A stretch of DNA of 64,000 bases from CAVVUF01 sp963751425. GTDB taxonomy: Bacteria; Chloroflexota; Anaerolineae; Anaerolineales; UBA4823. The notes beneath the pieces are model-generated. The model searched no databases and was not told where the DNA came from. It saw nothing but the letters and a program-made list of their open reading frames with translations. Numbering within the stretch: position 1 is the first letter of the stretch; the number at the start of each line of letters is the position of its first letter. Made by a program: the position numbers and the translations under genes. The stretch is from NCBI GenBank assembly GCA_963751425.1, contig CAVVUF010000002.1, forward strand, positions 744,001-808,000, in the 5' to 3' direction. This document shows, one piece after another, positions 53,430 to 61,443 of the stretch.

Positions 53430-55652
53430 TCACCTTTTGATAAAAGGCAGCTGGACGGAATTATGAAAGGCGCTGTTGGGTGGGATGGTGAAGACCATCT
53501 CTCCACTCCCATCTCGCACCGGCTCGGCCGCGTTGAGGTCAAAGCGCACGCTGGCGCTTGGGTTTACCGAGACCGTCACCAGGTAAAAGCCATCTTCAGC
53601 GCCTGTGGAGTCCAGGAGGAAGGTAAAGCCTCCATTGATATCGGTTTGCAGGCTGCCCACCTGCTGTCCGTTGACGAAAACGAGCACCGTGCTTTCCGCC
53701 GGGAAATCCACCCCGCTCAGGGTGAACTTGCTCCCGGCCGCGCCGGTGGTGTAGTTGATCGTCAGCGCAGCCGGCGGTTCACGGTAGCGCAGCAAGTTCG
53801 AGCCGCCCGCGATCCAGACCTCGTTCCAGTCCGCAAATGCTACCGCCTCTAAGTAGTTTTTGGTTGGACTGGGCACCAGGCTCCAGTTTGTTCCATCCCA
53901 TCGAAGGATCGTTCCGTTATAACCGACAGCCCAGCCTTTTTTTGCAGAATACATCGTGACATTGGTTAACCCTTGGGTGGTGGGGCTGGAGACAATTGAC
54001 CAGGCGCTGCCGTTCCAGTGCAGGATCGTGCCTGTAGCCCCGACTGCCCAGCCATCTGTGCTGGAAACCATGAAAATGGAATTCAATTCCTTGGTAACCG
54101 GGCTGGTGAAGGTTGCCCAGGCGCTGCCGTTCCAGTGTAAAATGGTGCCTGCTGCGCCGACCGCCCAGCCATCGCTGGCGGACACTATCGCAACGCCGGT
54201 GAGGTTGTTCGTCGTGGGGTTGGTAACCTTATTCCATGCCCCACCCTGGTAGCGGATGATCACGCTCTGGTTTGATCCAGCAGAGAGATCATACCCTCCG
54301 CCGACCGCCCAGCCCTCGCTGGCAGAAAGCATGCTGACAGAGAGCAGGTCTGCACCCACAGGGCTGGTCACGTCCGTCCAGGTGGATCCGTTCCAGTAGC
54401 GCAGGTCGCCAAAGGTTCCCACCGCCCATGCCTGGCTGCCGTTCGAGCCCGGCACGAAGTCGATGCTATACGAGCAGTCGTTACCTCCCGTCTGCCATTG
54501 GCTGCCATCCCAATTCGCATTCCGGCCTTGGCTGAAGGGGAACATGCAGCCGGCTGCCCATCCGTTCCCTGGGCTGGCAAACGCTAAATCCCTGAACCCA
54601 GCCTCAGCCCACTTCCCCTGGTTGATGGTATTCATGACGCTCCCCGTCCAGTGGATGAGTGTTGTCACATCCCCCACCACCCAGGCTTCCATGCTAACCG
54701 AGCCGGGGATCGGCTCGATCTCGTTATAGTTAATGATGCTGATGTTTCCCGTGATTAAATTCCAGGTCGAGCCATTGAAATGATACAGTTCTGTATAGCC
54801 GTTATCAAAACCAGCCACCCACGCATCGTTCGTCCCAAAAGCCTGGACCATGTACACTGATGAGATGGACGAGAATGGGCTGTTGGCTGCTTGAGTCCAG
54901 GTACTGCCATTCCAGCGCCAGAAGATGTTGCGATCCCCTACGATCCAGCCGTCTGTCGCTGAAAGCATCGAGACGTCATACAGAGCATAAGTCGTGCCGC
55001 TCGTTTTGCTGGTCCAGTTGCCTCCTTCCAGGTGCAGCAGTGTTCCGCTCGAGCCAGAGATCCAGCCATCGGTGGCAGAAACCATGGAAATTCCGTAGAA
55101 TGTTCGATTTAACACCGGACTGGTAACGCTTGACCAGGAGATGCCGTCCCAGTGGATAATGGTACCCGAATTTCCCACCCCCCAAATATTCGTGTTCGAA
55201 ACCGCCGATAGATCGTTGAGCGTGGACCCGGTTGGGCTGGCAGCCGAGGTCCACGCTCCCCCATCCCAATGCAGGATCGTACCCGATTCGCCAACTGCCC
55301 AGCCATCTGTAGCTGAACTCATCTCCAGGGCGTTCAGGTTCAAGCTGGTTGGGCTGGTCACCTTGGTCCAGGTTGTCCCATCCCAATTCAAGATCAAGCC
55401 GCCATTCCCGACCGCCCAAGCCGAGGTCCCCGACAGCACTTCCACGGCATTCAGGCTGTTATGGCAAGGGTCGATCGTGCCGTCATCGTAGCACTCCCAG
55501 ACGCGGTAATTGAGATCCGGCGCCGCAGGCCCTTGGGCAGAGCTCGCTTTGGCGGCGAGGGCATTTTGGATTTTGGGAAAATTCTGTATTCCGCTGAACA
55601 GCAGTGCAGATCCCAGGAAAATAATGATAGAAATAATTGAGAATTTTTTCAT
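53430..55652 (-). CDS. Secreted YCF48-type beta-propeller protein
   Basis: The 740-residue protein has a signal peptide ('KKFSIISIIIFLGSALLFSG', cleavage probably near Ala33) and about 13 repeats of 40-50 residues with the core 'S-A-T-D-G-W-A-V-G-x-x-G-T-I-L-H-W-N/D-G-x-x-W', the photosystem II assembly factor (YCF48)/sialidase-like blade. Residues about 630-710 form an IPT/Ig-like domain ('GAAGSKFTLSGVDFPAESTVLVFVNGQQVG'). It ends SVQLPFIKR, resembling the Y/Q-L-P-hydrophobic-K/R tails of many Chloroflexota secreted proteins. A surface or extracellular binding role is likely; no catalytic motif is seen. GGGAGGGAG precedes the ATG. Confidence 0.85.
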   Translation of the reverse strand: MKKFSIISIIIFLGSALLFSGIQNFPKIQNALAAKASSAQGPAAPDLNYRVWECYDDGTIDPCHNSLNAVEVLSGTSAWAVGNGGLILNWDGTTWTKVTSPTSLNLNALEMSSATDGWAVGESGTILHWDGGAWTSAASPTGSTLNDLSAVSNTNIWGVGNSGTIIHWDGISWSSVTSPVLNRTFYGISMVSATDGWISGSSGTLLHLEGGNWTSKTSGTTYALYDVSMLSATDGWIVGDRNIFWRWNGSTWTQAANSPFSSISSVYMVQAFGTNDAWVAGFDNGYTELYHFNGSTWNLITGNISIINYNEIEPIPGSVSMEAWVVGDVTTLIHWTGSVMNTINQGKWAEAGFRDLAFASPGNGWAAGCMFPFSQGRNANWDGSQWQTGGNDCSYSIDFVPGSNGSQAWAVGTFGDLRYWNGSTWTDVTSPVGADLLSVSMLSASEGWAVGGGYDLSAGSNQSVIIRYQGGAWNKVTNPTTNNLTGVAIVSASDGWAVGAAGTILHWNGSAWATFTSPVTKELNSIFMVSSTDGWAVGATGTILHWNGSAWSIVSSPTTQGLTNVTMYSAKKGWAVGYNGTILRWDGTNWSLVPSPTKNYLEAVAFADWNEVWIAGGSNLLRYREPPAALTINYTTGAAGSKFTLSGVDFPAESTVLVFVNGQQVGSLQTDINGGFTFLLDSTGAEDGFYLVTVSVNPSASVRFDLNAAEPVRDGSGEMVFTIPPNSAFHNSVQLPFIKR

Positions 55653-55702
55653 TGGTTTTTACTCCCTCCCAGAGTAAGAATGATCAATCTGCATCAATCC
55701 CC

Positions 55703-55716
55703 CTGCATTTATGCAG
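55703..55716. promoter_or_regulatory. 14-bp palindrome upstream of the propeller gene
   Basis: CTGCATTTATGCAG is a perfect inverted repeat (6-bp arms with a 2-base centre), 51 bases before the propeller gene start, in an AT-rich 240-base divergent region. It could be an operator. The rest of the gap, 55805-55870, holds 'ccgtc/ccgtg' oligomers (ATCCGTCTTTTCCC, TTTCCATCCGTGTCATTCG). Confidence 0.3.
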
Positions 55717-55895
55717 TAAACTCTTCTTTTATCTTTAAATTATTCTATCACAAAGAGAAAAATTCCAAAAAAACCTACAAAAACAAAGAACTGGATTAAA
55801 ATTTAAAAAATCCGTCTTTTCCCTCTTTATGCTTTTTCTGTGTTCCTCTTTTCCATCCGTGTCATTCGTGAGCTGATCTAGAAAGGAGCCTCCCT

Positions 55896-56739
55896 ATGCA
55901 CTCTCCCATCCACCTCTGTGTCATGTCCGACGACTTCGGCATGCACCCCGCCGTCAACGACGGCATCGCCCAGGCCTTTACCGAAGGCCTGCTCACCGAC
56001 GCCAACCTCATGGCCCCCTGCCCGGCCTTCAAGGGGGCCGCCGCCCTGGCACGTGACCTCCATCTCCCCGTTGGCTTCCACGCCACCCTCACCTGCGATT
56101 GGGACCGCTACTTCTGGGGGCCGCTCACGCAGGCCCCTTCCCTCGTCACGCCCGAGGAAAATTTCAAATACCTGGTCAGCCTGGCCTGGGAAGGTGCCAA
56201 AGATGACGAAGTCCTGGCCGAGCTGACCGCCCAGGTGCAGGCCATTGAGGCGGAGGGGCTGCACATCACCCATTCCAGCTATCACATGGGCACCGATGGT
56301 CACGGTCGCCTGATGCGCATCCTGGGGCAGATCGGCTTCGGGCGCGTCGGACCCATGCGCCTGGTGCACCCGGCCGGCGACTCCGATCCGCAGGCCGCCC
56401 CGGTCGAAGCCTACGTCTGGGACTCGGCCTTCTTCTCCAGCGACTGGGAGCTCGACTATGCCGCACGCAAGGCCCACCTGGTGGGGAAGTTGAAAGCTAT
56501 GGGGCCGGGCTATCACTTGTGGATGGTGCATGCTGCCCTCGACCACCCCTCCCTCGATGAACTGTGCAGCCGCGGATTTCTTCGCCCGTGATTGGGCGCG
56601 TCCCTTCCGTGCGCTCGACCAGAGGCTCCTCCTCGACCCAGAGATCAAGGATTTAATCCTCGAGCTGGGCATCCAGCGCATCCCCGTCGAGCAAGCCCCT
56701 CACCGCCTGATCCATACCAAAGGTCCCGAGATGGAATAA
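55896..56739 (+). CDS. ChbG/YdjC-like carbohydrate deacetylase, second copy (frameshifted)
   Basis: About 281 residues. 'IHLCVMSDDFGMHPAVNDGIAQAFTEGLLTDANLMAPCPAFKGAA' (metal Asp pair), 'PVGFHATLTCDWDRYFWGPL', and 'HITHSSYHMGTDGHGRLMRIL' are family motifs. One extra C near 56571 breaks the frame after 'DELCS'; the true sequence continues ADFFARDWARPFRALDQRLL to GPEME-stop. It is GC-rich and AAAGGAGCC precedes the ATG. It differs clearly from the copy at 10375-11250, so it is not a recent duplicate. Acts on N-acetylated sugars. Confidence 0.84.
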
Positions 56740-56744
56740 CGGTG

Positions 56745-56815
56745 TTCACTCCCTCTCGCCAATATGGGAGAGGGGACAGGGTGATGGCTAGAATAGGAGA
56801 AATTTTCCCTCTCCC
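56745..56815. repeat. GGGAGAGGG-type intergenic element
   Basis: CTCCCTCTCGCCAATATGGGAGAGGGGACAGGG, with a second CCCTCTCCCATT piece 20 bases later, forms an inverted CCCTCTC / GAGAGGG pair. It matches the elements at 150-192 and 51566-51612 in style. Confidence 0.4.
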
Positions 56816-56882
56816 ATTGATCCGAATAGAACAAGTGGGCTATAATAGGATAAATACGATATAATTTAGTTAAGTATCCTGC

Positions 56883-57459
56883 ATGTGGATGAAAATTGAC
56901 ATGACGAGAAAACTTATTTTTTTCAACATGATCACCATCGATGGTTTCTTTGAAGGACCAAACCAGGAGATTGATTGGCATAATGTCGATGAAGAATTTA
57001 ATGAGTTTGCCATCCACCAGCTCGATTCTGTAGACATGCTTTTATTCGGTCGCCTAACCTATGAGTTGATGGCCAGCTACTGGCCTACCGAATGGCTCTC
57101 AAGGACGATCCCATCGTTGCTGAAAAGATGAACTCGAAAGCCAAGCTTGTCTTTTCGAAGACCCTGGATAAAGTGGACTGGAACAATACCCGCCTGGTGA
57201 AAGAGAATGTCTCTGATGAGATTTTGAAATTGAAAAGGACAGCCCGGCAAAGACATGATCATCTTCGGCAGCTCGGACCTCTCGGTCTCTTTAGCCCAAG
57301 CGGGCTTGATCGATGAATACCGCTTGATGGTGAATCCGCTCATCCTGGGCAGCGGCAAAACCATTTTACACGGCCTCCCGAGACGGCTGGAGTTGAAGCT
57401 TTTGAAAACCAGGAGTTATGCAGAACGGTAACGTCATCCTTTATTACCAGCCAGCCTGA
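56883..57459 (+). CDS. Dihydrofolate reductase-like (RibD C-terminal) protein (three frameshifts)
   Basis: About 192 residues. 'TRKLIFFNMITIDGFFEGPNQEIDWHNVDEEF' is the N-terminal strand/loop; 'MLLFGRLTYELMASYWPTE', then 'VFSKTLDKVDWNNTRLVKENV', 'IIFGSSDLSVSLAQAGLIDEYRLMVNPLILGSGKTILHG' and 'NGNVILYYQPA' follow in family order. The frame breaks near 57095 (missing A), 57243 (extra base) and 57425 (extra G). Such YyaP/YwjB-type proteins bind NADPH but have no settled substrate. The start may be 56889 or 56901. A related gene follows 90 bases later. Confidence 0.78.
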
Positions 57460-57549
57460 GGCGCCTTAGCAAGATAAAAGTGCTCGCACATTAGATGTAG
57501 GTAGTTGTAGGGCAACTGTCAGCTTGCCCATTCGGTCAAAAAAGGAGAT

Positions 57550-58102
57550 ATGCGAAAACTGGTTTACGCCATCAACAGTACCCTGGACGGATTCGCAGAC
57601 CACGAGGCGGGGATTGCCGATGAGGAGCTGCATGACTTTTTCACCACTATGCTGCACTCCACCGGCGCCCTCTTGTATGGGCGGGTGGTCTACGAGCTGA
57701 TGGCCAGCTACTGGCCCACCGCCGCGGATAATCCCTCCAGCACCCACAGCGAGATTGAGTTTGCCAATGCAATCAATCGTATCCCAAAGGTATGTTTTTT
57801 CAAAAACGCTAGAAAAAGTAGATTGGGATAATACCCGGCTGGTAAAAGGTAATGCGGTGGAAGAAGTATTGAAGCTGAAAGCGCAGCCCGGCAAGGACCT
57901 GTTTATCGGCGGCCTAAGTTTTGCTTCAACTTTTGTAGATTTGGGCCTGGTTGACGAATATTGGTTCTTGATTCACCCGGTCATTTACAGCAGAGGCAAG
58001 CCGTTATTTAAAGATCTCCGCGCCAGAGTCCCCTTGAAGTTGATCGACACACAGACTTTCCATTCTGGCGTGGTTGTGCTTCATTACCAAGCCCTCTCCT
58101 AA
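57550..58102 (+). CDS. Dihydrofolate reductase-like protein, second tandem copy (frameshifted)
   Basis: About 184 residues. 'MRKLVYAINSTLDGFADHEAGIADEELHDFF', 'GALLYGRVVYELMASYWPTAADNPSS', 'YVFSKTLEKVDWDNTRLVKGNAVEEVLKLKAQPGKDLFIGGLSFASTFVDLGLVDEYWFLIHPVIYSRGKPLF' and 'GVVVLHYQAL' give the same family as the preceding gene, about half identical by eye. One extra base near 57790 breaks the frame before VFSKT. AAAGGAGAT lies upstream of the ATG. The 230-base gap to the next gene shows nothing recognisable. Confidence 0.82.
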
Positions 58103-58332
58103 ACAGTATCAGCGAGCCGCTGAGGCGTTTCTGACTGAGCCGGAGCTTCCACGCGCAGCTGAGTTTCTTAGGAGGCGGCTTTTGCCAGGAACGGTTTCGA
58201 TGTACGCACGGAACTGACATGTTCGTTAAATAAAGAAGAGGTTCCAACGAGGTCAATTTCCCCGCCGGGTATATAATCATCTGGATTCTATTGAACTTAA
58301 GCATATAAGCCGTTGATGAAATGGGAGGGAAT

Positions 58333-59175
58333 ATGTCTCAGATTAAGTTCGGTATCAGCTCTTATTATGGCAGCGCTCGCGATACTGCGGAGTGTGCCCG
58401 GCTGGCGGAGGAGGCGGGGTGGGACGGGCTTTTCATCGGCGATGCCATCTGGTGCGTGGACCCCATGATCTCGCTCACTGCCGCAGCCATGGTCACCAGC
58501 CGCATCCGCCTGGGCACCATGGTCATCCCCGTCCCACTGCGCCGTCCCTGGAAGATCGCCAGCGAGTCAGCCGCACTGGATAACCTCTCCGGCGGCAGGC
58601 TGATCTTGGGTTTGGGGGCGGGGGCGGTGTGGATGGGCTGGCAGGGCTATCCGGATGAGGTCACCGACACCAAAGCCAGGGCTGAGATGCTGGATGAGAG
58701 CATCGACATCCTGACGCTGCTCTACCAGCGCAAGCAGTTCGACTTTGACGGCAAGCACTACCACCTCAAGCTGACGCTGGTGGATGAGCAGCATTACCCG
58801 CCCAAACCCGTGCAGCAGCCGCGCATCCCGCTGTGGGTGCCGGGTATCTGGCCGCACATGAAATCGATGCGGCGCATCTTGAAGTGCGACGGCCTGCTGC
58901 CCGAGAAGCGCGACAGCGAGGGGAAGCCCGTTGACGTAACTCCGCAGGACATGCGTGAAATGAAGGCCTTCATCGATGCCAACCGCATGCTGACGACGCC
59001 CTTCGATATCATCAAGGAGGGGCAGACCGGCGGTCTCAGCCCTGCCCAGGCGCAGGATAACCTCGCTCCCTGGGTCGAGGTGGGTGTTACTTGGTGGATT
59101 GAGGGGCTGTGGATGGGCTCCACTGAGGAGATCAAGGCCCGCATCAAGCAAGGTCCCCCGCCGCTGTACGTTTGA
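58333..59175 (+). CDS. LLM-class flavin-dependent oxidoreductase
   Basis: The 280-residue luciferase-like monooxygenase fold contains 'KFGISSYYGSARDTAECARLAEEAGWDGLFIGDAI', 'SLTAAAMVTSRIRLGTMVIPVPLRRPWKIASESAALDNLSGGRLILGLGAG', and 'RIPLWVPGIWPHMKSMRRILKCDGLLP', all usual. It binds F420 or FMN; the 'GTMV-P' and 'SGGRL-LGLG' motifs do not decide which. GGAGGGAAT precedes the ATG at 58333, so this start is chosen over one 12 bases upstream. Codon use is very GC-rich. Confidence 0.88.
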   Translation: MSQIKFGISSYYGSARDTAECARLAEEAGWDGLFIGDAIWCVDPMISLTAAAMVTSRIRLGTMVIPVPLRRPWKIASESAALDNLSGGRLILGLGAGAVWMGWQGYPDEVTDTKARAEMLDESIDILTLLYQRKQFDFDGKHYHLKLTLVDEQHYPPKPVQQPRIPLWVPGIWPHMKSMRRILKCDGLLPEKRDSEGKPVDVTPQDMREMKAFIDANRMLTTPFDIIKEGQTGGLSPAQAQDNLAPWVEVGVTWWIEGLWMGSTEEIKARIKQGPPPLYV

Positions 59176-59232
59176 AAGGGGTTTCACACTCCAGGGATTT
59201 TCCTCTTTAATCAATTACCGATCTCTATCCTG

Positions 59233-59276
59233 AAACTTCGACCTGCTATTGCGGGAGGTTGAAGTTTTTAGTTTTT
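59233..59276 (+). terminator. Intrinsic terminator after the LLM oxidoreductase gene
   Basis: AAACTTCGACCT (59233-59244) pairs with AGGTTGAAGTTT (59256-59267) with one mismatch and an 11-base loop, followed by TTTAGTTTTT. Confidence 0.82.
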
Positions 59277-59310
59277 ATGACAGATATAACTTGCAAAATG
59301 CAATATATAC

Positions 59311-59339
59311 TTGACATAATGGCAATTATAGATTACAAT
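59311..59339 (+). promoter_or_regulatory. Sigma70-type promoter of the HTH-membrane protein pair
   Basis: Consensus TTGACA (59311-59316), a 17-base spacer and TACAAT (59334-59339) in an AT-rich stretch 57 bases before the HTH gene's ATG. The best-matching promoter in the window besides the thr promoter. Confidence 0.7.
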
Positions 59340-59395
59340 TATATTGATGATCATCGGACTTGGTTTCTTAGGAGTTACGAAGTGGAGTATTGAAT

Positions 59396-59611
59396 ATGGA
59401 AGAACTAGAGTATGAGAACCGTGTGAAGCTGGCACGGGTTGAGAAAGGTTTAACTCAAGAAGAGCTGGCCGACCGGATTGGGGTGACCCGCCAGACGATC
59501 GGCTTGATCGAGGCAGGGAAATATAACCCGACCCTCAAGCTGTGCTTGATGCTGGCGAGGGTAACTGGAAAGAGCCTGGATGACCTGTTCTGGGTCAAAG
59601 GAGAAAAGTAA
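59396..59611 (+). CDS. XRE-family (Cro/CI-like) transcriptional regulator, YozG-type
   Basis: The 71-residue protein is one helix-turn-helix: 'NRVKLARVEKGLTQEELADRIGVTRQTIGLIEAGKYNPTLKLCLMLARVTGKSLDDLFWVKG'. This compact regulator class is usually encoded beside a small membrane protein, as here. Its stop is two bases before the next ATG, and its last codons (GGAGAAAAG) form the ribosome site of that gene. It likely autoregulates the promoter at 59311-59339. Confidence 0.9.
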   Translation: MEELEYENRVKLARVEKGLTQEELADRIGVTRQTIGLIEAGKYNPTLKLCLMLARVTGKSLDDLFWVKGEK

Positions 59612-59612
59612 G

Positions 59613-60036
59613 ATGAAACGCATGATGGATGAACGTACCGAAAGGATCAACGGCTTGGTGTCGTTCTATGTACTGATGTTGACTTCACCTCGCCTTGGCG
59701 GTGGTGATCGTTTATAAAGCTTATGTGTTGAAACTGCCCGAGGAAACATATGCTGAATTGAGTGTAATCATGGGCTTGTCGATGGGCGGTTATTGGGCGT
59801 TGCGGCTGTATTTCAGCGGGATCCTGCCGGTGATCTCATTCAAGAAACTGTTGGTGATTTACTTCGTCGGTGTGGCAATGATCTGGATCCCAACCTATTT
59901 GATTGTAGGCTGGCCCTCTCCTTCACAATGGCACCAGGTGCTGTATCCCTTTATTGGCATGGCAGTGGTGCTGGGGTTCTACTCGCTGGTGGCCTATTTA
60001 GGCAAGCGCCGTTTGGAGAAGGAACTTTCCGAATAG
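59613..60036 (+). CDS. Small multi-pass membrane protein partnered with the HTH regulator (frameshifted)
   Basis: About 140 residues with four hydrophobic helices. Corrected reading: MKRMMDERTERINGLVSFYV, then after one extra base near 59685 'LALAVVIVYKAYVLKLPEE', 'VIMGLSMGGYWALRLYF', 'LVIYFVGVAMIWIPTYLIVG' and 'LYPFIGMAVVLGFYSLVAYL', ending in a basic tail. Membrane proteins of this size (DUF6773/DUF2178-like) commonly follow XRE regulators. Function unknown. Confidence 0.72.
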
Positions 60037-60066
60037 CACGACGAGATAATTCAATTGAAAGCCTGG

Positions 60067-60103
60067 CAGCGTGTGAGGCGCTCTTAGGACGCTTCACACG
60101 CTG
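60067..60103. terminator. Stem-loop between convergent genes covering a stop codon
   Basis: CAGCGTGTGAGGCG (60067-60080) pairs with CGCTTCACACGCTG (60090-60103), 13 of 14 positions, loop of 9 bases. The right arm contains the TGA stop of the minus-strand Nudix-nucleotidyltransferase gene. No T-run follows, so it may be a bidirectional terminator or a stabilising 3' structure. Confidence 0.5.
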
Positions 60104-61289
60104 TGTGTAAGTGTGTAACGAATAAAATCAAGGGTTTCGCCCAGGTCATCGACACCATCGCCGAGCTGCCAGGTCTGGGCACGCTCAATTAGCCCAGACC
60201 AGCGCTTCTCCAGGGACGCCTGCGCCCAGCGGGCAGCGCGCGGCTTGGGGACCACCTCACCGAATGCAATGGTGTAAAGGATGCGGCACATGGTCAGGAC
60301 GGCATAAGCCTGGTATTCACGTTCTAGCAGGCGGTGCTGATCTTGAAGCTGCGGCAGCCACCACGCCTGCAAGATGCCGGCGGAGGGCGCGGCGCAGGTC
60401 TCCGGGTGAGACCGGGTCGACCAGATCACGCGGGGCGGGGCCGGCGATGGCGAGGCCGTATTCTCTCAGAATGGAGCGGTGAATGATCCCATCGATGCCC
60501 TGTTGGTCGACGCCAAAACTGCCTCCCGTACGCGCTGAAGGAAAATAGGCAGGAGTGGGATCATACTGGCGCAGCGCCTGGAGGGGGATGTAGGGACCCT
60601 CAAGCTTGATTCCCCAGGCCGGATGCTGGTCGAGCAGCTGGGTGTGCAGTGCGGCGATTGACTGGACCAGGGCAGGAGACAGCTCACCAGCCGTAGCGAT
60701 GACGAAATCGATGTCGCTGCGCTGGGGGTCGAACGCACCGGCAGCCAGCGAGCCTGACAGGTATAAGCCTACCCACTGATCCCCCAGGATGGATTGCGTT
60801 CCAGCTTTCAGATCCTGCAAAAGCGCGTTGATGCCTGGATATGGAGTGGGGTGGCGAGCAAAGAATGCCCGGCTTTCGGGGTGAGCCAGGGTTTCGAGCA
60901 TCCTGGAGCGGGGCACGAAGCAGACCTGGTCGATCTCTTCATCCTGTGGCTGCAGGTCAGAGCCGTCGCCTTCGTAGGCTGCCAGGAATAGGGTCGTCTC
61001 TTGGCCTTCGAAGCCGAGCTTGAGCTGGTCTTCGGGAAGGAAGGAAAAGCGGATCTTCTCTTCGAAGGCGTGCATGATACGGTAGCGGAAGGAGCCGGTT
61101 TCTTCGGTCAGCTCCCGAAAGAGGGCTTGCTCAGGGCTGGCATCCTGGGCTTTCACGCCGCCCTTTGGAAAATCCCAAACGCCTTCGATCTGCTCGATGC
61201 CAGCTTTACCATCCATCATCTTTAACTTTGTGCACCAGGAGATATGCATCACCCTGGATGATCAATGCGCCTACGGCTTGTCTTAGCAT
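60094..61289 (-). CDS. Nudix hydrolase fused to aminoglycoside-adenylyltransferase-like nucleotidyltransferase (two frameshifts)
   Basis: About 398 residues. N-terminal Nudix: 'VGALIIQGDAYLLVHKVK', then 'KAGIEQIEGVWDFPKGGVKAQDASPEQALFRELTEETGS' with a mostly complete Nudix box. From about residue 160: 'LGDQWVGLYLSGSLAAGAFDPQRSDIDFVIATAGELSPALVQSIAALHTQLL', the G-S-x9-13-D-x-D nucleotidyltransferase motif, then an ANT(9)/DUF4111-like helical domain ('YQAYAVLTMCRILYTIAFGEVVPKPRAARWA'). Frame breaks lie near 61220 and 60372. The true start is ATG at 61289. The NTase half could modify an aminoglycoside or another small molecule. Confidence 0.8.
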
Positions 61290-61443
61290 ATACCCGGCTT
61301 TCTAAAGCATCTTTCCGAGTTGAATTATACTTGTTCGACCAGAGGGTAGCCCCATTTGATTACTTTGGATTAGAATTGCAGGAGTGTGGCGCTTTTTCAT
61401 CCACCATACATATAAATAAAATGATCCACTACAAGGAGAACCA

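Noticed and set aside
55878..56681. 267-codon minus-strand frame opposite the second ChbG gene
   Set aside because: The plus strand carries clear ChbG motifs; the minus frame is rich in Gly/Arg/Gln and matches nothing.
58567..59214. 215-codon minus-strand frame opposite the LLM oxidoreductase
   Set aside because: Shadow of a very GC-rich gene; no start signal and no motif.
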